The notes under the pieces are model-generated. The model worked only from the letters and a program-made list of their open reading frames with translations, was not told the origin of the DNA and searched no databases. Of a DNA stretch of 64,000 nucleotides, positions 42,131 through 54,055 are shown one piece after another (positions within the stretch are counted from its first letter, which is position 1; every line of letters starts with the position of its first letter). The position numbers and the translations under genes were made by a program. Source of the DNA: Posidonia oceanica (Eukaryota > Streptophyta > Magnoliopsida > Alismatales > Posidoniaceae); the NCBI GenBank assembly GCA_037176725.1, contig JAZBRS010000014.1, positions 74,010,501 to 74,074,500 on the forward strand. Reading direction: 5' to 3'.

Positions 42131-44160
42131 CAGCAAGCAGAGGGGGGAGACAATTGGACGGCTGTCGACCGAGCAGTTGGGGCTGCCAGCCCGCAGGAGA
42201 AACAAGAGCAACTTGTCCTCGCCTGAGGATACAAGCAAGAAAAGAAAAAGGGTTGGCAAGCGTGGGCATCGTCCACACAGAGCGAGGCCACACAAGGGTT
42301 GATCCTCGCACAAGGATACTGGGCAGGACTCCGAGCATACAGGGTCCGAGAAGAGCTTGTCCTCGCCAGGGGAGCAAGCAAGAAAAGAAAGGAGGTTGGC
42401 AAGCGTGGGCATCGTTCGCACAGAGCGAGGCCACGCAAGGGCTGATCCTCGCACGAGGATACAGGGCAGGACTCTGAGCATACAGGGTCCGAGAAGAGCT
42501 TGTCCTAGCTTGAGGAAGCAAGCGGGGGATTCCGCGTAGACGGAATCAAAAGGGGGGCTTGTCCTCGCCCGAGGAAACAAGCAGCAGTCTGACCCGAGCC
42601 CCGAGGGTCAGACAGGGGGCTCGTGCCCGGCCAGGGAAACGAGCAGGAAGGAAAGAAGAAAGAAGCTTGTCCTTGCCCAAGGAAGCAAGCGCGCGGGACC
42701 CTGTCCTCACGGAGGGAAGTCACGCAGAAAAGGAAAAGGGGCTTATCCTCGCACGAGGACAAGCAAGAGAGGCAGAAGAAAGAAGCTTGTCCCCGCCCGG
42801 GGAAGCAAGTGCACGGGACCCCGTCCGCACAGAGGGAAGTCACGCAGAAAAGAAAAAAGGCTTATCCTCGCACGAGGACAAGCAGAAGAGGCAGAAGAAA
42901 GAAGCTTGTCCCTGCCCAGGGAAGCAAGCGCGTGGGACCCCGTCCGCACGGAGAGAAGTCACGCAGAAAAGAAAAAAGGCTTATCCTCGCACGAGGACAA
43001 GCAGGAGAGGCAGAAGAAAGAAGCTTGTCCCCGCTTGGGGAAGCAAGCGCGCGGGACCCCGTCTGCACAGAGTGGAGCCACGCAAAACGAAAAAAGGCTT
43101 GTCCTCGCACGAGGACCAGCAAAAAAGACAAAGGACTTATCCTCGCATGAGGATAAGCAGGAAGGGAAAGAGGGAGGGCAAGCGTGGGCATCGTCCGCAC
43201 GGAGCGAAGCCATGCAAGGGCTGATCCTCGCACGAGGATACAGGGCAGGACACCGAGCATACGGAGTCTGAGAAGAGCTTGTCCTCGCCCGAGGAGCAAG
43301 CAGGGGCGCGCATATGCTTATCCTTGGCCGAGGAGTAAGCGGGCCTGATCCTCACCCGAGGAACAGGAAAACTCCATCTACGTGGAGCTGCACAAAGCTT
43401 GTCCTCGTCCGAGGAAGCAAGCAAAAGGAAAAAGGCTTGTCCTCGCCCGAGGAAGCAAGCAGGAGGGACAGAAGAAAGAAGCTTGTCCTCGCCTGAGGAA
43501 GCAAGCACGCAGGACCCCGTTCGCACGGAGGGAAGTCACGCAGAAAAGGAAAAGGGCTTATCCTCGCACGAGGACAAGCAGGAGGGGCAGAAGAAAGAAG
43601 CTTGTCCCTGCCCGGGGAAGCAAGCGCGCAGGACCCCGTCCGCATGGAGGGAAGTCACGCAGAAAAGAAAAAAGGCTTATCCTCGCACGTGGACAAGCAG
43701 GAGGGGCAGAAGAACGAAGCTTGTCCCCGCCCAGGGAAGCAAGCACGCGGGACCCCGTCCGCACGGAGGGAAGTCACGCAGAAAAGAAAAAGGGCTTATC
43801 CTCGCACGAGGACAAGCAGGAGGGGCAGAAGAAGGAAGCTTGTCCTTGCCCAGGGAAGCAAGCGTGCGGGACCCCGTCCGCACAGAGCGGAGCCACGTAA
43901 AACTGAAAAAGGCTTGTCCTCGCACGAGGACCAGCAAGAAAGACAAAAGACTTATCCTCGCACGAGGACAAGCAGGAAGGGAAAGGAGGCGGGCAAGCGT
44001 GGGCATCGTCCACACGGAGCGAAACCACGCAAGGGCTGATCCTCACACGAGGATACAGGGCAGGACTCCGAGCATACGGGGTCTGAGAAGAGCTTGTCCT
44101 CGCCCGAGGAAGCAAGCAGGAAAGGGAAAAAAGGGAAAGCGATACCAGAGAGTAGCCTAA
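42131..44160 (-). repeat. Stem-loop array of about 2 kb (B, 3' region)
   Basis: About twenty nested hairpins of the type GCTTG-TCCTCG-cc-CGAGGA-AGCAAGC repeat, many within 110-120 bp units that also contain GGACCCCGTCCGCACGG. Inner stems vary as matched pairs (TCCTCG/CGAGGA, TCCCCG/CGGGGA, TCCCTG/CAGGGA, TCCTTG/CAAGGA). One outer stem changes from GCTTG/CAAGC to GCTCG/CGAGC (near 42619-42645). The array gives long Lys/Arg/Gly-rich spurious ORFs on the plus strand, which I read as by-products. Confidence 0.85.
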
Positions 44161-44166
44161 AAAGAT

Positions 44167-44194
44167 GCCCCTAGTATCAGGGATGATACCAGGG
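44167..44194 (-). other. Conserved 11-bp stem-loop (B)
   Basis: The plus strand reads CCCCTAGTATC, 6-nt loop, GATACCAGGGG. On the minus-strand RNA every position pairs, one as G-U; on the other strand the same position would be an A-C mismatch. Homolog of the hairpins in F, A and E. Confidence 0.75.
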
Positions 44195-44658
44195 GACAGC
44201 CGAGGTGCCCCTAGTACCAAAAGAAAGAAAAAGCAGACAAAACTAACGCGCTTGCCAAGCGAGCAGTTAGGGGTGCTAGCCCAGAGCAAATTGGGCAAGT
44301 GGTGGCGGCGGTGCATGGATCAGCAGGGTTCTTTACGTGCATGTTGACTGCAGAGGGCTTTGCTGCAACTCTCCTGCCGAGGTTGCTGATTGCATGATGC
44401 TTACAGGGGGAACTGTTCTGAGACTTTTTGTGGGGCTGCTTCAGGTTGTCTGCATGGGTTAATGCTCTGAGGTGCTTGATGCAGGTCCTGTAACATCCTG
44501 ACAGGAACAGATATGCAAATAGGCAAGGTGAGTAACACAAACAAATGGCGTGAAACGTCTTTGTATTGAGTGAATCTCTGGTTACACGCCTCTGATAGGC
44601 CAAAAGATACAGCATGGTTCAAGCAAAAAGCTATACAAGCAGATAGCTGCATAGACGC

Positions 44659-45861
44659 TTAGTTGTGTCGGGCCTTCTTTGCTGGATGGGAGTCAGGAAA
44701 CTGGGGGGCGCCTGGAGGGATCTCGTTGAGGGGCCAGAGTCCCTGCACCTTGGAGACGTACTTAGAAGTACATCCCGAACCCTTCACAGCTGCAATATCA
44801 GTGGATTTCACCCCGTGCTGCATCAGGTCTGCTAGCACTGTTGTAGATGTTGTTGTGCTAAAGGGGTATGGCTGCATGAGTCTGGGCGCGGTGCTGTCAA
44901 TGAAGGCACCCTGTTGGTAGCCAAACTGCCGCATAACCCGGATAGGGTGGTACTCTACACCCCCGGTGAATCCTGGCAGTACTACGAGCTACGAATTGCA
45001 AGCATCGAAGAACACAGTGAAGGGCTCTACTGTAGATGGGATGATTCGCCAAGTTATTGCATCATCTGTCAGCTCGGATAGCTTCTGATACTCTTCGGGC
45101 ACACTCTTTATAGTTCTTGCGTGGCCACTGCTGCAGTATGTTTCAATGGCATGCCTCTGAGGGCGTAGGAGGTCCATCTCCAGGTGTGCAGCTAGCCAGA
45201 TCTACACAAGCACTCCGTAGCCGTGGAACTGACGGCAGCGGTGCACAACGCGGTCCAGCCTGCGGTATGTTTTTGCAAGGACGACTGGTGCCAGGTCAAT
45301 GTGCCGGGTCACCACTGCAAGTGCAATCTCAGCAATCTCGATTACAACCGTCATCCTGCCATGCGTGAAGATCAGCTCGCCTAGGAAGCGGACGACGAAT
45401 CCCTGGAGCCATAGCTTGTCTCCAAGTTCAGCACGCTTCTCCATAACAGCATCAAAGTACTCTAGGCGAAGCAGGGGCGTAGGCCCACTGGTGCAGATAA
45501 GTTTTTGCTGGACGCGCTTAACAGAGAGCCCAGTCAGCTGGCTCAGGACTGTAGTATATCCATCGCACCTCATAAAGGTTGGGGGTCCCATAATTGCAGA
45601 GAAGTTGTAGATCCGACGCACCTCCTCAAGCGTAGGAGTCAGCTCCGTCCTGCCGAAGTAGAAGACGTGATGTGCTGGCTTCCAGAATCTTGTTACAGCG
45701 CATAGGAGGTGCCGGCTCACTTCAACATCTACTGCATTCAGAAGTTTAGAGGGAATCCCCCAAGTGCGCAGCCTCTCGCGATCAGCTTCAGTGAGTTTGC
45801 CAACCCACTCTCGCAAGGCATCTGAACAGTGCATGGGAGTGACCAGGGTTGGATAACCCAT
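44659..45861 (-). pseudogene. DUF7745-like ORF, decayed copy (B)
   Basis: The same 401-codon length as in A, in one frame, with internal stops: TAG at 45202-45204 (E has CAG there) and another TAG near 44989. The start MGYPTLVTPMHCSDAL is kept, as are LTPTLEEVRRIYNF, FMRCDGYTTVLSQLTGLS, IDLAPVVLAKTYRRLDR and a basic tail KKARHN. It lies downstream of integrase, as in A and E. Confidence 0.85.
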
Positions 45862-47344
45862 TGCAGGAGTGTAAGTGCAGGCTGCTGGTGCAGAAAGCTC
45901 AAGTACCTGTAAACAGAGTTGCAGTTCATCAATTCAGGTATAAGCATACAACACTTGGTAGGTAAAGGGCATCATTTCAAAATTAACACAGCAGCTTTAG
46001 CAGGTTTAACAGTTAGCATTCAGAGTGCAGATATTTAAACATATTCAGACTAGAGGCCGCTCTGCTGGGGCAAGTGGTTGGTCGGAGCTCTGGACCAGTG
46101 CAGCTGGGAGACGGTCAGTGCATGTTGGATAGAAGTACTGCCTCAACGCCGGGCCAAGTCTCACAGAGCGGGAAGACAGAAGAAAAAGAGGGACTTATGC
46201 TATGCATGCATGCAGGGTTTATGTTTAGTATGCGCAGGTATGTGCAAGGCTTACAATAGATGCTTATAGGTGTATGCAATGACTTAGCTTATATGCTGTA
46301 GCCCTCAGCATATGGAGTGCTTGGTGCCTACTGTAGAGGAAGAGAGGGGTCCTTGACTCACTGGACTCTACTCAAGCTCTTAACTTGCTGGTGGCGCTCA
46401 GGAGAAGGTTATTTGCAGTGCGGGGGTGGTGGATGGTGAGGACAGGCTCCAGACCAAACTCCCAAGGACTTACACCTACTCTTTTGCATCGTTTTGGCTC
46501 CCTCATAGGCATGTAGGTTTCCCCTGTCCCTAACTTGGAGGCAATGGGCACCTAGCTGGAGTTGGGGAGCTGCTTGCTAGGCCTTGCTGAGTTTAAAGGC
46601 TTCGCAGGGTTTGCAGATTCCCCAAGCGCAAACTTTGCTTATCTCTAAGGGATTGTGTTGCTTGCTTTTTTCTTTCTGGAGTTACTTTTTTTTGCTTCTT
46701 TTCTTTTTGCTTTCTTTTTTTTTGCTTTTTGCTTTGCTTTTTCTTTTCTTCTTTTTTTTTGCAAGCTTCCGCTATCCCAGGCTTAGAGGTAATGGGCACT
46801 GGGGTTTTGAAGTGGATTCGAGGCTCCCAGGTGCTAAGTGATGGACTACCTCTGAAGCAGTTCGGAGGGACAGGGTTATGCTACACGCCTCTATCTCTAG
46901 GGCCTGCTTCTGTCTTCGCCTTCTATTACTTTTTCTTTTGTGCCCAAGCTCAGACATATTCTTTTATGCTTACATTTGCTCACGCCCTAGCATTTTATCT
47001 CCCTCGGGAGGTTCAAGTCCTAAGGGGTTTGGTTGTTTCGCCTGTTCTTATTTGAAAGGTGGCTCCCTCACTAGCTAAGATGTCTAAGTAGTGTCAGGTG
47101 AGGCAGGGTAGACTCTTTCCAAAGTAGGCAGCATGTCCGATTTCATCATCGGGCCCAAATGCAATGCATGGTTTTTGCAGGAATTTTTTTGTTGGAGGTA
47201 TGCAGGAAGAGATAGAGAATGCAAGACTATATGCAGAGAATGCGGGAATGCAAGGGATGAGATTGGAATGCAGGGAGAATGTACAAGGAAGAGAAGATGC
47301 AAAGGGTAGGATGGAAGGAAATGCTCTGCAAGGTTGGGGCCAGG
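45862..47344 (-). other. Gene-less spacer between integrase and extra ORF (B)
   Basis: About 1.48 kb, nearly the same length as in A (1.47 kb). It has an A-rich purine stretch on the sense strand (plus-strand T runs at 46675-46762). No supported ORF. Confidence 0.55.
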
Positions 47345-48450
47345 CTATTGGTAGTACTTCTTGAGATAGCATGCATTGATCGGCTCTGACTGCCCAGTTT
47401 GATCCATGTCCTCAAGAATCACTGCGTCGCTTGAGAATGCCTGCTTGACCACAAAGGGGCCACGCCAGTTGAGTCAGAATTTGCCTCGACCGTCTGGCAA
47501 GTGGATGGCTCGCAGAACAAGGTCTCATGGCTGGAAGCTCCTGGGTCGCACCTTCTTTAGGTATGCTCTTGCCATACGCTTCTGGTAGTAGCGAGCATTA
47601 TGCATTGCCTGCAATCTGCACACGTCAATCAGGTTAAGCTGGGCGCAGCGGTCCTCGACCCATTCTGCTTCTTCCAGCTCTGCTTCTCGCAGGATTCGTA
47701 GCGAAGGGATCTCCACTTCGACAGGCAGCACTGCCTCCATGCCATATGCCAGCGAATAAGGGGTAGCTCCTGTAGAGGTCCGCACTGATGTTCTGTATGC
47801 CCAGAGTGCGTACGGGAGCTTATCATGCCAGTCTCTGTGGGTTTCTGCCATCTTCTTCATTATCTTCACAATGTTTTTGTTGGCAGACTCCACTGCTCCA
47901 TTCATCTACGGCCGATACGGTGAGGATCTATGATGCTTGATCTGGTGCTTCTGTAGGTATTCCTCGATCCTCTTTGCAATAAAATTCGGGCCATTGTCAG
48001 AGATGACTACATGCGGGTCCCCATACCTGGTGACAATGTTATTTCTGATAAACTTCTCTGTCACCGCAGCTGTGACTGCCTTGTAGGAGGCTGCTTCCAC
48101 CCACTTAGTGAAATAATCTATCGCTACCAGGATGAAGCGATGACCATTCGATGCTGTAGGGTGTATGGCACCAAGACATCCATCCCCTAGGTGGAGAAGG
48201 GCCATGGCGAGGACATGCTGTGCAGTTCCTGTGGGGGCGCGTGCATAAGATTACCATGGATCTGGCAGTTGTGGCATCTACGCACAAACTGGCAGTAGTC
48301 TACTTCCATGGTTGACCAGAAGTAGCCTTGCAACATTATCTTCTGGGCCAGCAGCTCTCCGTTCATATGTGGACCACAAGTCCCTGCATGGACTTGGAGC
48401 ATAAGGGTGTCGGCCTCTTGCTTGCTTAAGCAGCGCAAGAGCATCTGGCT
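47345..48450 (-). pseudogene. Integrase (B), with stops and frameshifts
   Basis: Zinc-binding H2C2 (H260, H267, C298, C301 of the piece starting at 49167) lies near 48265-48390. The core follows: a stop replaces Trp in PFSTWG (48187-48189) and the frame then slips. VAIDYFTKWVEA and ISDNGPNF (second Asp near 47998) are in the next piece. TAG at 47906-47908 replaces CAG, then comes MNGAVESANKN with the catalytic Glu. Counting the stop as one residue, the Asp-Glu spacing is the expected D,D35E. Another stop near 47525 precedes the C-terminal part ending YLKKYYQ at 47345. Confidence 0.88.
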
Positions 48451-48669
48451 GTATGACCTTCTATATAACTGCCCTACCCCTAACACGTACTTTGACGCCA
48501 GACGTGCCAAAGTTCTTCTATCTATTGCTGAGGTGCCAGGCGGGTGGCTGCCAGACTCAAGCAATGCTTTGATATCGCAATACCAAGGCTGCTCTTCTAC
48601 CGAATCTGCCTCCTCTATGCTCATGCAATGCGCAGGCTGCTCCATGCACGTAACGGATACATCCACTGC

Positions 48670-49167
48670 TCGATCCTCAGGTACACTGAGCCAGGACACT
48701 AAGGTTGCCAACGCATCTGCATATGCGTTCCTTGCTCTATTCATATATGAGAAGCGGATGCTTGCAAACTGCTCTATCAGCTTCAGCAGGTGTTCGTGAT
48801 ATGGCACTAACTTTGGATCCTTCGTTCGCCAATTGCCATTCACTTGGGAAATCACCAGCATGGCATCGCCGTGCACATGCAGCTTCTGCGCCTCGTGCTC
48901 GAGCACGACCTTCAACCCTAGAATGCATGCTTCATATTCTGCTTCATTGTTAGTGCATTTGAACGTCAGCTTCCTTGCAAAGGGGATCATCTGCCCCTGC
49001 GGTGTGGTCAGCACCGCGCCTATGCCTCGGCCCTTCTTGTTGACAGCGCCATCAAAGTAGAGCTGCCAATGCTCTAAGTCTTCGGGGTCCTTCTCTTCAG
49101 CGTCCTCCATTGCAAAGAGGATGTCCTCATCCGGGAACTGCGTCTGGAGAGGTTGGTATTCAGGCAA
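48670..49167 (-). pseudogene. Archaeal-type RNase H (aRNH) of pol (B)
   Basis: LYFDGAVNKKGRGIGAVL, NNEAEYEACILGLKV, HGDAMLVISQVNG and NAYADALATL supply the four acidic residues (D39, E77, D101, D151 from 49167). A second RNase H of this type between the usual RNase H and integrase is characteristic of the Tat/Ogre group. All catalytic residues look present, but the domain is in a different frame from RT and RNase H because of a frameshift near 49175. Confidence 0.88.
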
Positions 49168-49169
49168 AG

Positions 49170-49700
49170 GAAAGTCTGCAAGTCTGCCATGGCCTGGCCC
49201 TTCATGGCGCGCTGCATGACAAAGGTGATGTCGTACTTAGACAACAACACTTGCCACTTGATGCATCTGCCTACCATTGCTGGCTTCTGGAAGAGGATCT
49301 TGATGGGGTCATGTCGGCATAGGAGCCGGACTGGGTACGCCATCATGTAATGCCTCAGCTTCTGTGCAGCCCAGAAGAGAGATAAGCAGGTCTTCTCCAT
49401 TGTGCTATACCTAGCTTCGTAGTCATTGAATTTCTTGCTCAGGTAATAAATTACGTGCTCCATTCTACCAGATTCATCATGCTGGCCCAAGACGGCGCCC
49501 ATGGAATGTTGGGTGGTAGAGAGGTAGAGAAGCAGAGGTCTCCCAGGCGTGGGTTGGACCAACACATGAGGCTTGGTCAGAAGCTGCTTGATCTTGTCTA
49601 AGGCGGCCTGGCACTCTTCGCTCCAGCTGATCTGTGCATTCTTCTTCAGGAGCTTCAAGATCGGTTCGCATATAGGCGTGAGCTGCGCAATGAACCGACT
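49170..49700 (-). pseudogene. Degenerate RNase H domain of pol (B)
   Basis: Recognised by ISWSEECQAALDKIKQLL, a GAVLGQHD segment, YYLSKKFNDYEARYSTMEK and the tail KWQVLLSKYDITFV. The position that is usually Asp in gypsy RNase H (LYTDAS-like) reads LYLSTTQ, so this domain probably lost its catalysis before the copy decayed, with aRNH taking over. A TAG (49707-49709) separates it from RT and a frameshift ends it near 49175. Confidence 0.82.
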
Positions 49701-49706
49701 AATATA

Positions 49707-50345
49707 CTACAGGCGTCCGAGCAGGCCTTGGACTTCTTTCTCTGTCCTGGGGGGTGGCATATCCACGATGGCTTTTGCCTTCATCAGGTCTACTTCAATC
49801 CCCCTCTGGCTAATAATGTAGCCTAGGAGCTTGCCAGAAGATACCCCAAATACGCATTTGCTAGGGTTAAGGCGCAACTTGTACTTTTGCAAGCGGTCAA
49901 AGAGCTTCCTTAAGCAGGCAAGGTGATCCTCAGGCTCTTTGGTCTTGGCAATCATATCGTCCATGTATACCTCAACTTCTCGATGCATGAGGTTGTGGAA
50001 AAGTGCAGTCATGGCCCTCTGATAGGTTGCGCCAGCATTTTTCAGTCCAAACGGCATAACTTGATAGCAGAAGACACCCCAAGGGGTGATAAATGATGTC
50101 TTCTCCATATCCTCTTTTGCCATTCTAATCTGATTATAGCCAGAGAAGCCGTCCATGAAAGAGAGCATTTTGTGCCCTGCAGTATTATTGACTAGGATGT
50201 CAATGTGCGGCAGTGGAAAATCATCCTTAGGACTCGCCTTGTTCAGGTCCCGATAGTCGATGCACATGCGGACTCGTCCATCTTTTTTGGGCACTGGGAC
50301 GACATTTGCAAGCTACTCAGGGTAAAGGACGACCTTGAGGAAGTT
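49707..50345 (-). pseudogene. Reverse transcriptase (B)
   Basis: VPKKDGRVRMCIDYRDLNKA, FMDGFSGYNQI, TPWGVFCYQVMPFGLKNAGATYQ (in parts) and the catalytic box YMDD at 49956-49967 are all present and in frame. TAG at 50313-50315 cuts the N-terminus from the preceding linker at a conserved Trp position; TAG at 49707-49709 ends it. This is the only RT in the window, because A has deleted it and the pol regions of C, E and F are outside. Confidence 0.92.
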
Positions 50346-52589
50346 AACACCGTGCTGCTTCTTGATCTCCTCTTTGATCATAAGTAGCCACTGCAGTCGC
50401 CATCGCCTTAGCTTCTGCTTTATTGGCCTTGCATCTGGGTCTAAGGGCAGGTTGTGCACAACTATCTCAATGTCGAGGCCCACCATATCCTCGTAGCTCC
50501 AGGCAAAGACATCCGCATACTCCTTTAAGAATGCGATGAATTCTGCTCTAGCCTGGGGCGATAGAAGGGCGCTGATGCAGACCTCTCTGACTTCTTCTGC
50601 TGTGCCAATGCTGACAACCTCTGTCTCCTCTTTGACATGGAGGTTGGGGCCTTCTGGACCATCGTCGTGGGGCCGGAACTCAGGCGATGGTTCATCATTC
50701 TCATCTTCGCCTGTATCATCCTCCTCTCCATATGCAATAAGTTCTGAGAGGATCTCCTTCTCAAAGGTGGGATCTGAGATATCGAAGGAGTGCAAGTGTT
50801 CCGCTGCTTGGCCCTGGTGACGCTTCAGGATGGTCACGCATACTCGAGTGTTTTTATACCCTCGGCGCGCGACCTCTGTCCTAGCAAGCTCCTCAGCTGT
50901 TTCTGCCTGCTCTGACTCTGCAGATTCTATTAACTCTACTGCTGCTGACTGTGCTGCTGGTGACTGCTGCGTTGTTGTCCGTGCATATTGTGCCACTACC
51001 GATACATGCTGTACTGCCGCCACTTACGCATATTGCTCTGCTACTACTGCATGCTGCTCTACTAATATAGGTGCATGTTGCTCTACTGCTACTGCATGTT
51101 GCTCTATATCTACTGCATGGGACGCTACCTCTACTGCATGGGACTCTGCATGGGGCTCTGCATGGGACTCTACATGGTGCTCTGCATGGGTCTCTGCATG
51201 GGACTCTGCATGGGACTCTACATGGTGCTCTGCATGGGACTCTGCATGGGGCTCTGCATGGGACTCTGCATGGGACTCTGCATGGGGCACTGCATGGGAC
51301 TCTGTATGGGGCTTTGCATGGAACTCTGCATGGGACTCTGCATGGGACTCTCTTTCCTCTGCCTGCTGTACTACATGATGCTCTACTGCTGGCGCATCTT
51401 GCTTTGCTACTGCTACTTTGCCTATATGTGGCATGCGCTGCACAAACCATCGAGACCCACCCCCTGGCTGCAGGGTGATCAGCTCATCTGGTCTGATGGG
51501 TGCCTCGAGCGCTAGATCTTCCTCTAGGACCATGATAGAGGGATCTGTAGCCACGGCCTTCCCCTTCTTTTGCGCAGTCTCATGTTCTGCCACGTCCTGT
51601 GCCAGGGACGCGAGCTGCTCCTGGAATAACTGCTCCAAGTCTCCCATAGAGAAGTCAATCTGAGCATCAGCAGCCGCTCCTGCCTCCTTATCCGAGGGTG
51701 AGTCAACGTAGTAAGCAACTGCCGGGCTTGCGGCCGGCCCTGGCCTGACTGCTGGGCTTTCTGCTGCTTGGGGTATCTGCTTGGCTGCTACTGGATATGC
51801 TGCCAGGATTACTGCTGGTGCTGGCAGGGAGGCACAACCGCTCTTTTGAGGGGCCGATGGCTAGGCCGCCGTGCTTGGGGATGAAACGCCGGTGCCCGTG
51901 GGTGACAGTGGTGGTCTCCCAGTAGCAGCGGCGAGAATCTTCCGCATAGCAAGATCTGCTGAGGCTAACAGCGGTGTGCCTGACTGAGCCGCCCGGCTTG
52001 CTTGTGGTGCTGTCAATGATGCAAGCTGAATCACGCTGTCGCCTGACCCGGTTGACTGTGCCACATGAGAAAGTGATTTCCAAGCTGGTGCGGCTGCAGC
52101 CACAAGCTGACTGCTGGATAACGCCGGAGGGCGTGCTTCTGGTTCTGGTGCTGCAGCTACGACTGTCAGCAACTTTGGTGACGCTGCAGGAAGAAGGGAA
52201 GCTGTCAGCCCTGTCCTAGGGTTTGCCAATTCTGCTGCTTCACTGGTAAGTGCTAAGCAAACTGACCAAGATGCAGTCGTGCTGAGCTGGTCCTTGTTGC
52301 TGGTTGGGGCTGCCTCAACTATACCAGACTCTTCCTCATCTGAGTAATAGTCCTCGATGTAGACCCATTCTTCTTCTGGCAACTAAGAACTTGGGCATAG
52401 CGCCTGCTGTGCTAAGGCTTCACTGCTGGTTGAATCCAGGATACCTGCACTGGTAAAGTTAGTGAGGTCCTGTGGAATAGCTAGCCTCTGATCCTTGGGC
52501 AGCATGCATCTGTCTTTGCTAGACTGCAGATCGTATCCAAGGCCTTTTGACTCTCTTCGCTCTGCTGCTTGGACTGGCTCAGCGATTCC
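50346..52589 (-). pseudogene. Long linker between protease and RT (B)
   Basis: It continues the protease-RT frame (pieces 51861-52382, 51024-51647, 50313-51023), with a stop near 52380 and others. It is rich in Ser, Ala, Glu, His and Pro. A short conserved peptide PDELITLQPGGGSRWFVQ (near 51470-51530) is also found in A. The end has FAWSYEDMVGLD, which typically precedes RT in this group. A similar linker in A reaches the deletion junction. Confidence 0.7.
51110..51360 (-). repeat. 12-bp coding repeat (His-Ala-Glu-Ser)n (B)
   Basis: The plus strand repeats CATGGGACTCTG and variants every 12 bp about twenty times, reading HAESHAES/HAEP on the minus strand. It lies in the protease-RT linker. 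A has a different Ser/Ala/Glu repeat at the same place (13840-14000), so the linker seems free to expand. Confidence 0.85.
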
Positions 52590-53195
52590 CTAGCCATATC
52601 GCCCGAGCGGCGCTCCTTTGACATAGCCCCACCTGTGACACACATTTTCGACCATCCAGAAGGGGTTGCTGCGAACGGCCAAGGAGTTGACACGTTCAAG
52701 ATCAGGTACAAAGCTAACCGGCTCGCACCGATTAACTCGATACAAAGCAGCTGAAAGTTCAAGGTCAAAAGGGATTGTATGCGAAGAGATGGGTGCAACC
52801 GCCTCGATCCGCTCCTTCTCGAAGTTTTCCGCCATTACAACAATAACATCGTCGCCGTGGCGAAACTTGATCATGTGGTGGAGGGTTGAGGGGATGACCT
52901 GATGCTTGTGAAGCCAAGGGCGCCCAAGCAGGAAATTAAAGTTAAGCTCCAAGTCAACAATGTAGAACTCCACATCGAAGGTGACCGGACCAATGATCAA
53001 AGGAATAATCAGAATCCCTAGAGCGTCATGGTGTGTATTATCAAAAGCTGTCATTCCCTTTATCGCTGGAGTGATATCTTCGGCTTTGAATCTGAACCTG
53101 GTTGCAGTGCGCAACGGACAGACATTAAGGCTTGACCCATTATCAACCAGTGATAGGGGAATGCGGAAGTTTTTGTATTGCACCGTGACAAACAA
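52590..53195 (-). pseudogene. Aspartic protease (B)
   Basis: FVTVQYKNFRIPLSLVDNGSSLNV holds the catalytic Asp in VDNG near 53142-53144. Then come MTAFDNTHHDALG, LLGRPWLHKH and MAENFEKERIE. The piece is open for 201 codons and closely matches the protease of A. The usual DT/SG reads DNG in both elements. It is in the frame of RT. Confidence 0.85.
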
Positions 53196-54055
53196 GGGTT
53201 GGTTATGATTAATCTCGGCCGAAGGCAGCTCATCGCTCGTGAAAGAGATGATCTACGACTCCGCGATAACGCCAACCATGCTCTCCAGGGCTGCAGGCTC
53301 TATGGCTTGGGACACTTGCGCCGCTTGGAACACTCAGAGAAAAGCCTCGCGGTGTTCGGAAGAGGAGTGGATGAGGTCCCAAATGGATATATCGGCTTTA
53401 ACCCTCTTAAGCTGGGAAGTGATATCTGTTTTGTGGTGCGGCTTTCTGGCAGCAGGAGGGGGTACTCCGGGAGTTGGCTCTACCGGGCTAGGTGCAGGGG
53501 GCTGGCTTGATGCTGGGGGTGCTGTGGGCTGGCTAATAGGCAGGGGTGTTGCTGGCTGGCTTGCTGGTGGAGGTGCAGCGGGTGCTGGACGGCTGGGCCT
53601 TACCACCGGTGCTGCGGGCTGGTATACCCTCCCCGATCGCGTGACTTCTGCACATGTTTCCGTGGCGTAGTCATAAGGGACGCGATGGGAGTCTCAGGTT
53701 AAGTCAATAACCGTAGGGGCACGTGCTTCGAGCACGAGAGGGGCTATTGGAGGGTTGGCTAGGTAGTAGGGCAGGGGTTGCTGGTATTGGTAGGTTGCAG
53801 GAGGCCCTGGCTGGGACCAGGCTAACAGGCTGACTGGGGGCCTACCCAGATAGGAGGCTGGGGTCTGGGCCTGAGGTCTGGCTTGAAGGTATACAGGGGT
53901 AGGGGCCTGAGGATGCATGGAAGGGCGAGCAGCGGGGCGCCCTGGCCTAGCACGCGGTCGGATCATGTGGACTCCTGACTTGGAGCCGACGACGGCGGCA
54001 CGATAAAGAGCAAGAGGGAAGGGTTCCGAGACATCATGAATGAGCTCGGAGGGGT

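Noticed and set aside
42559..44160. Long plus-strand ORFs (up to 253 codons, Lys/Arg/Gly-rich)
   Set aside because: They arise from the hairpin repeat array, occur in several overlapping frames and have no domain. They run against the strand of element B.
42131..44160. CRISPR-like array
   Set aside because: Units are direct repeats with hairpins but the intervening sequence is itself repeated, not unique spacers. The context is a plant retrotransposon.
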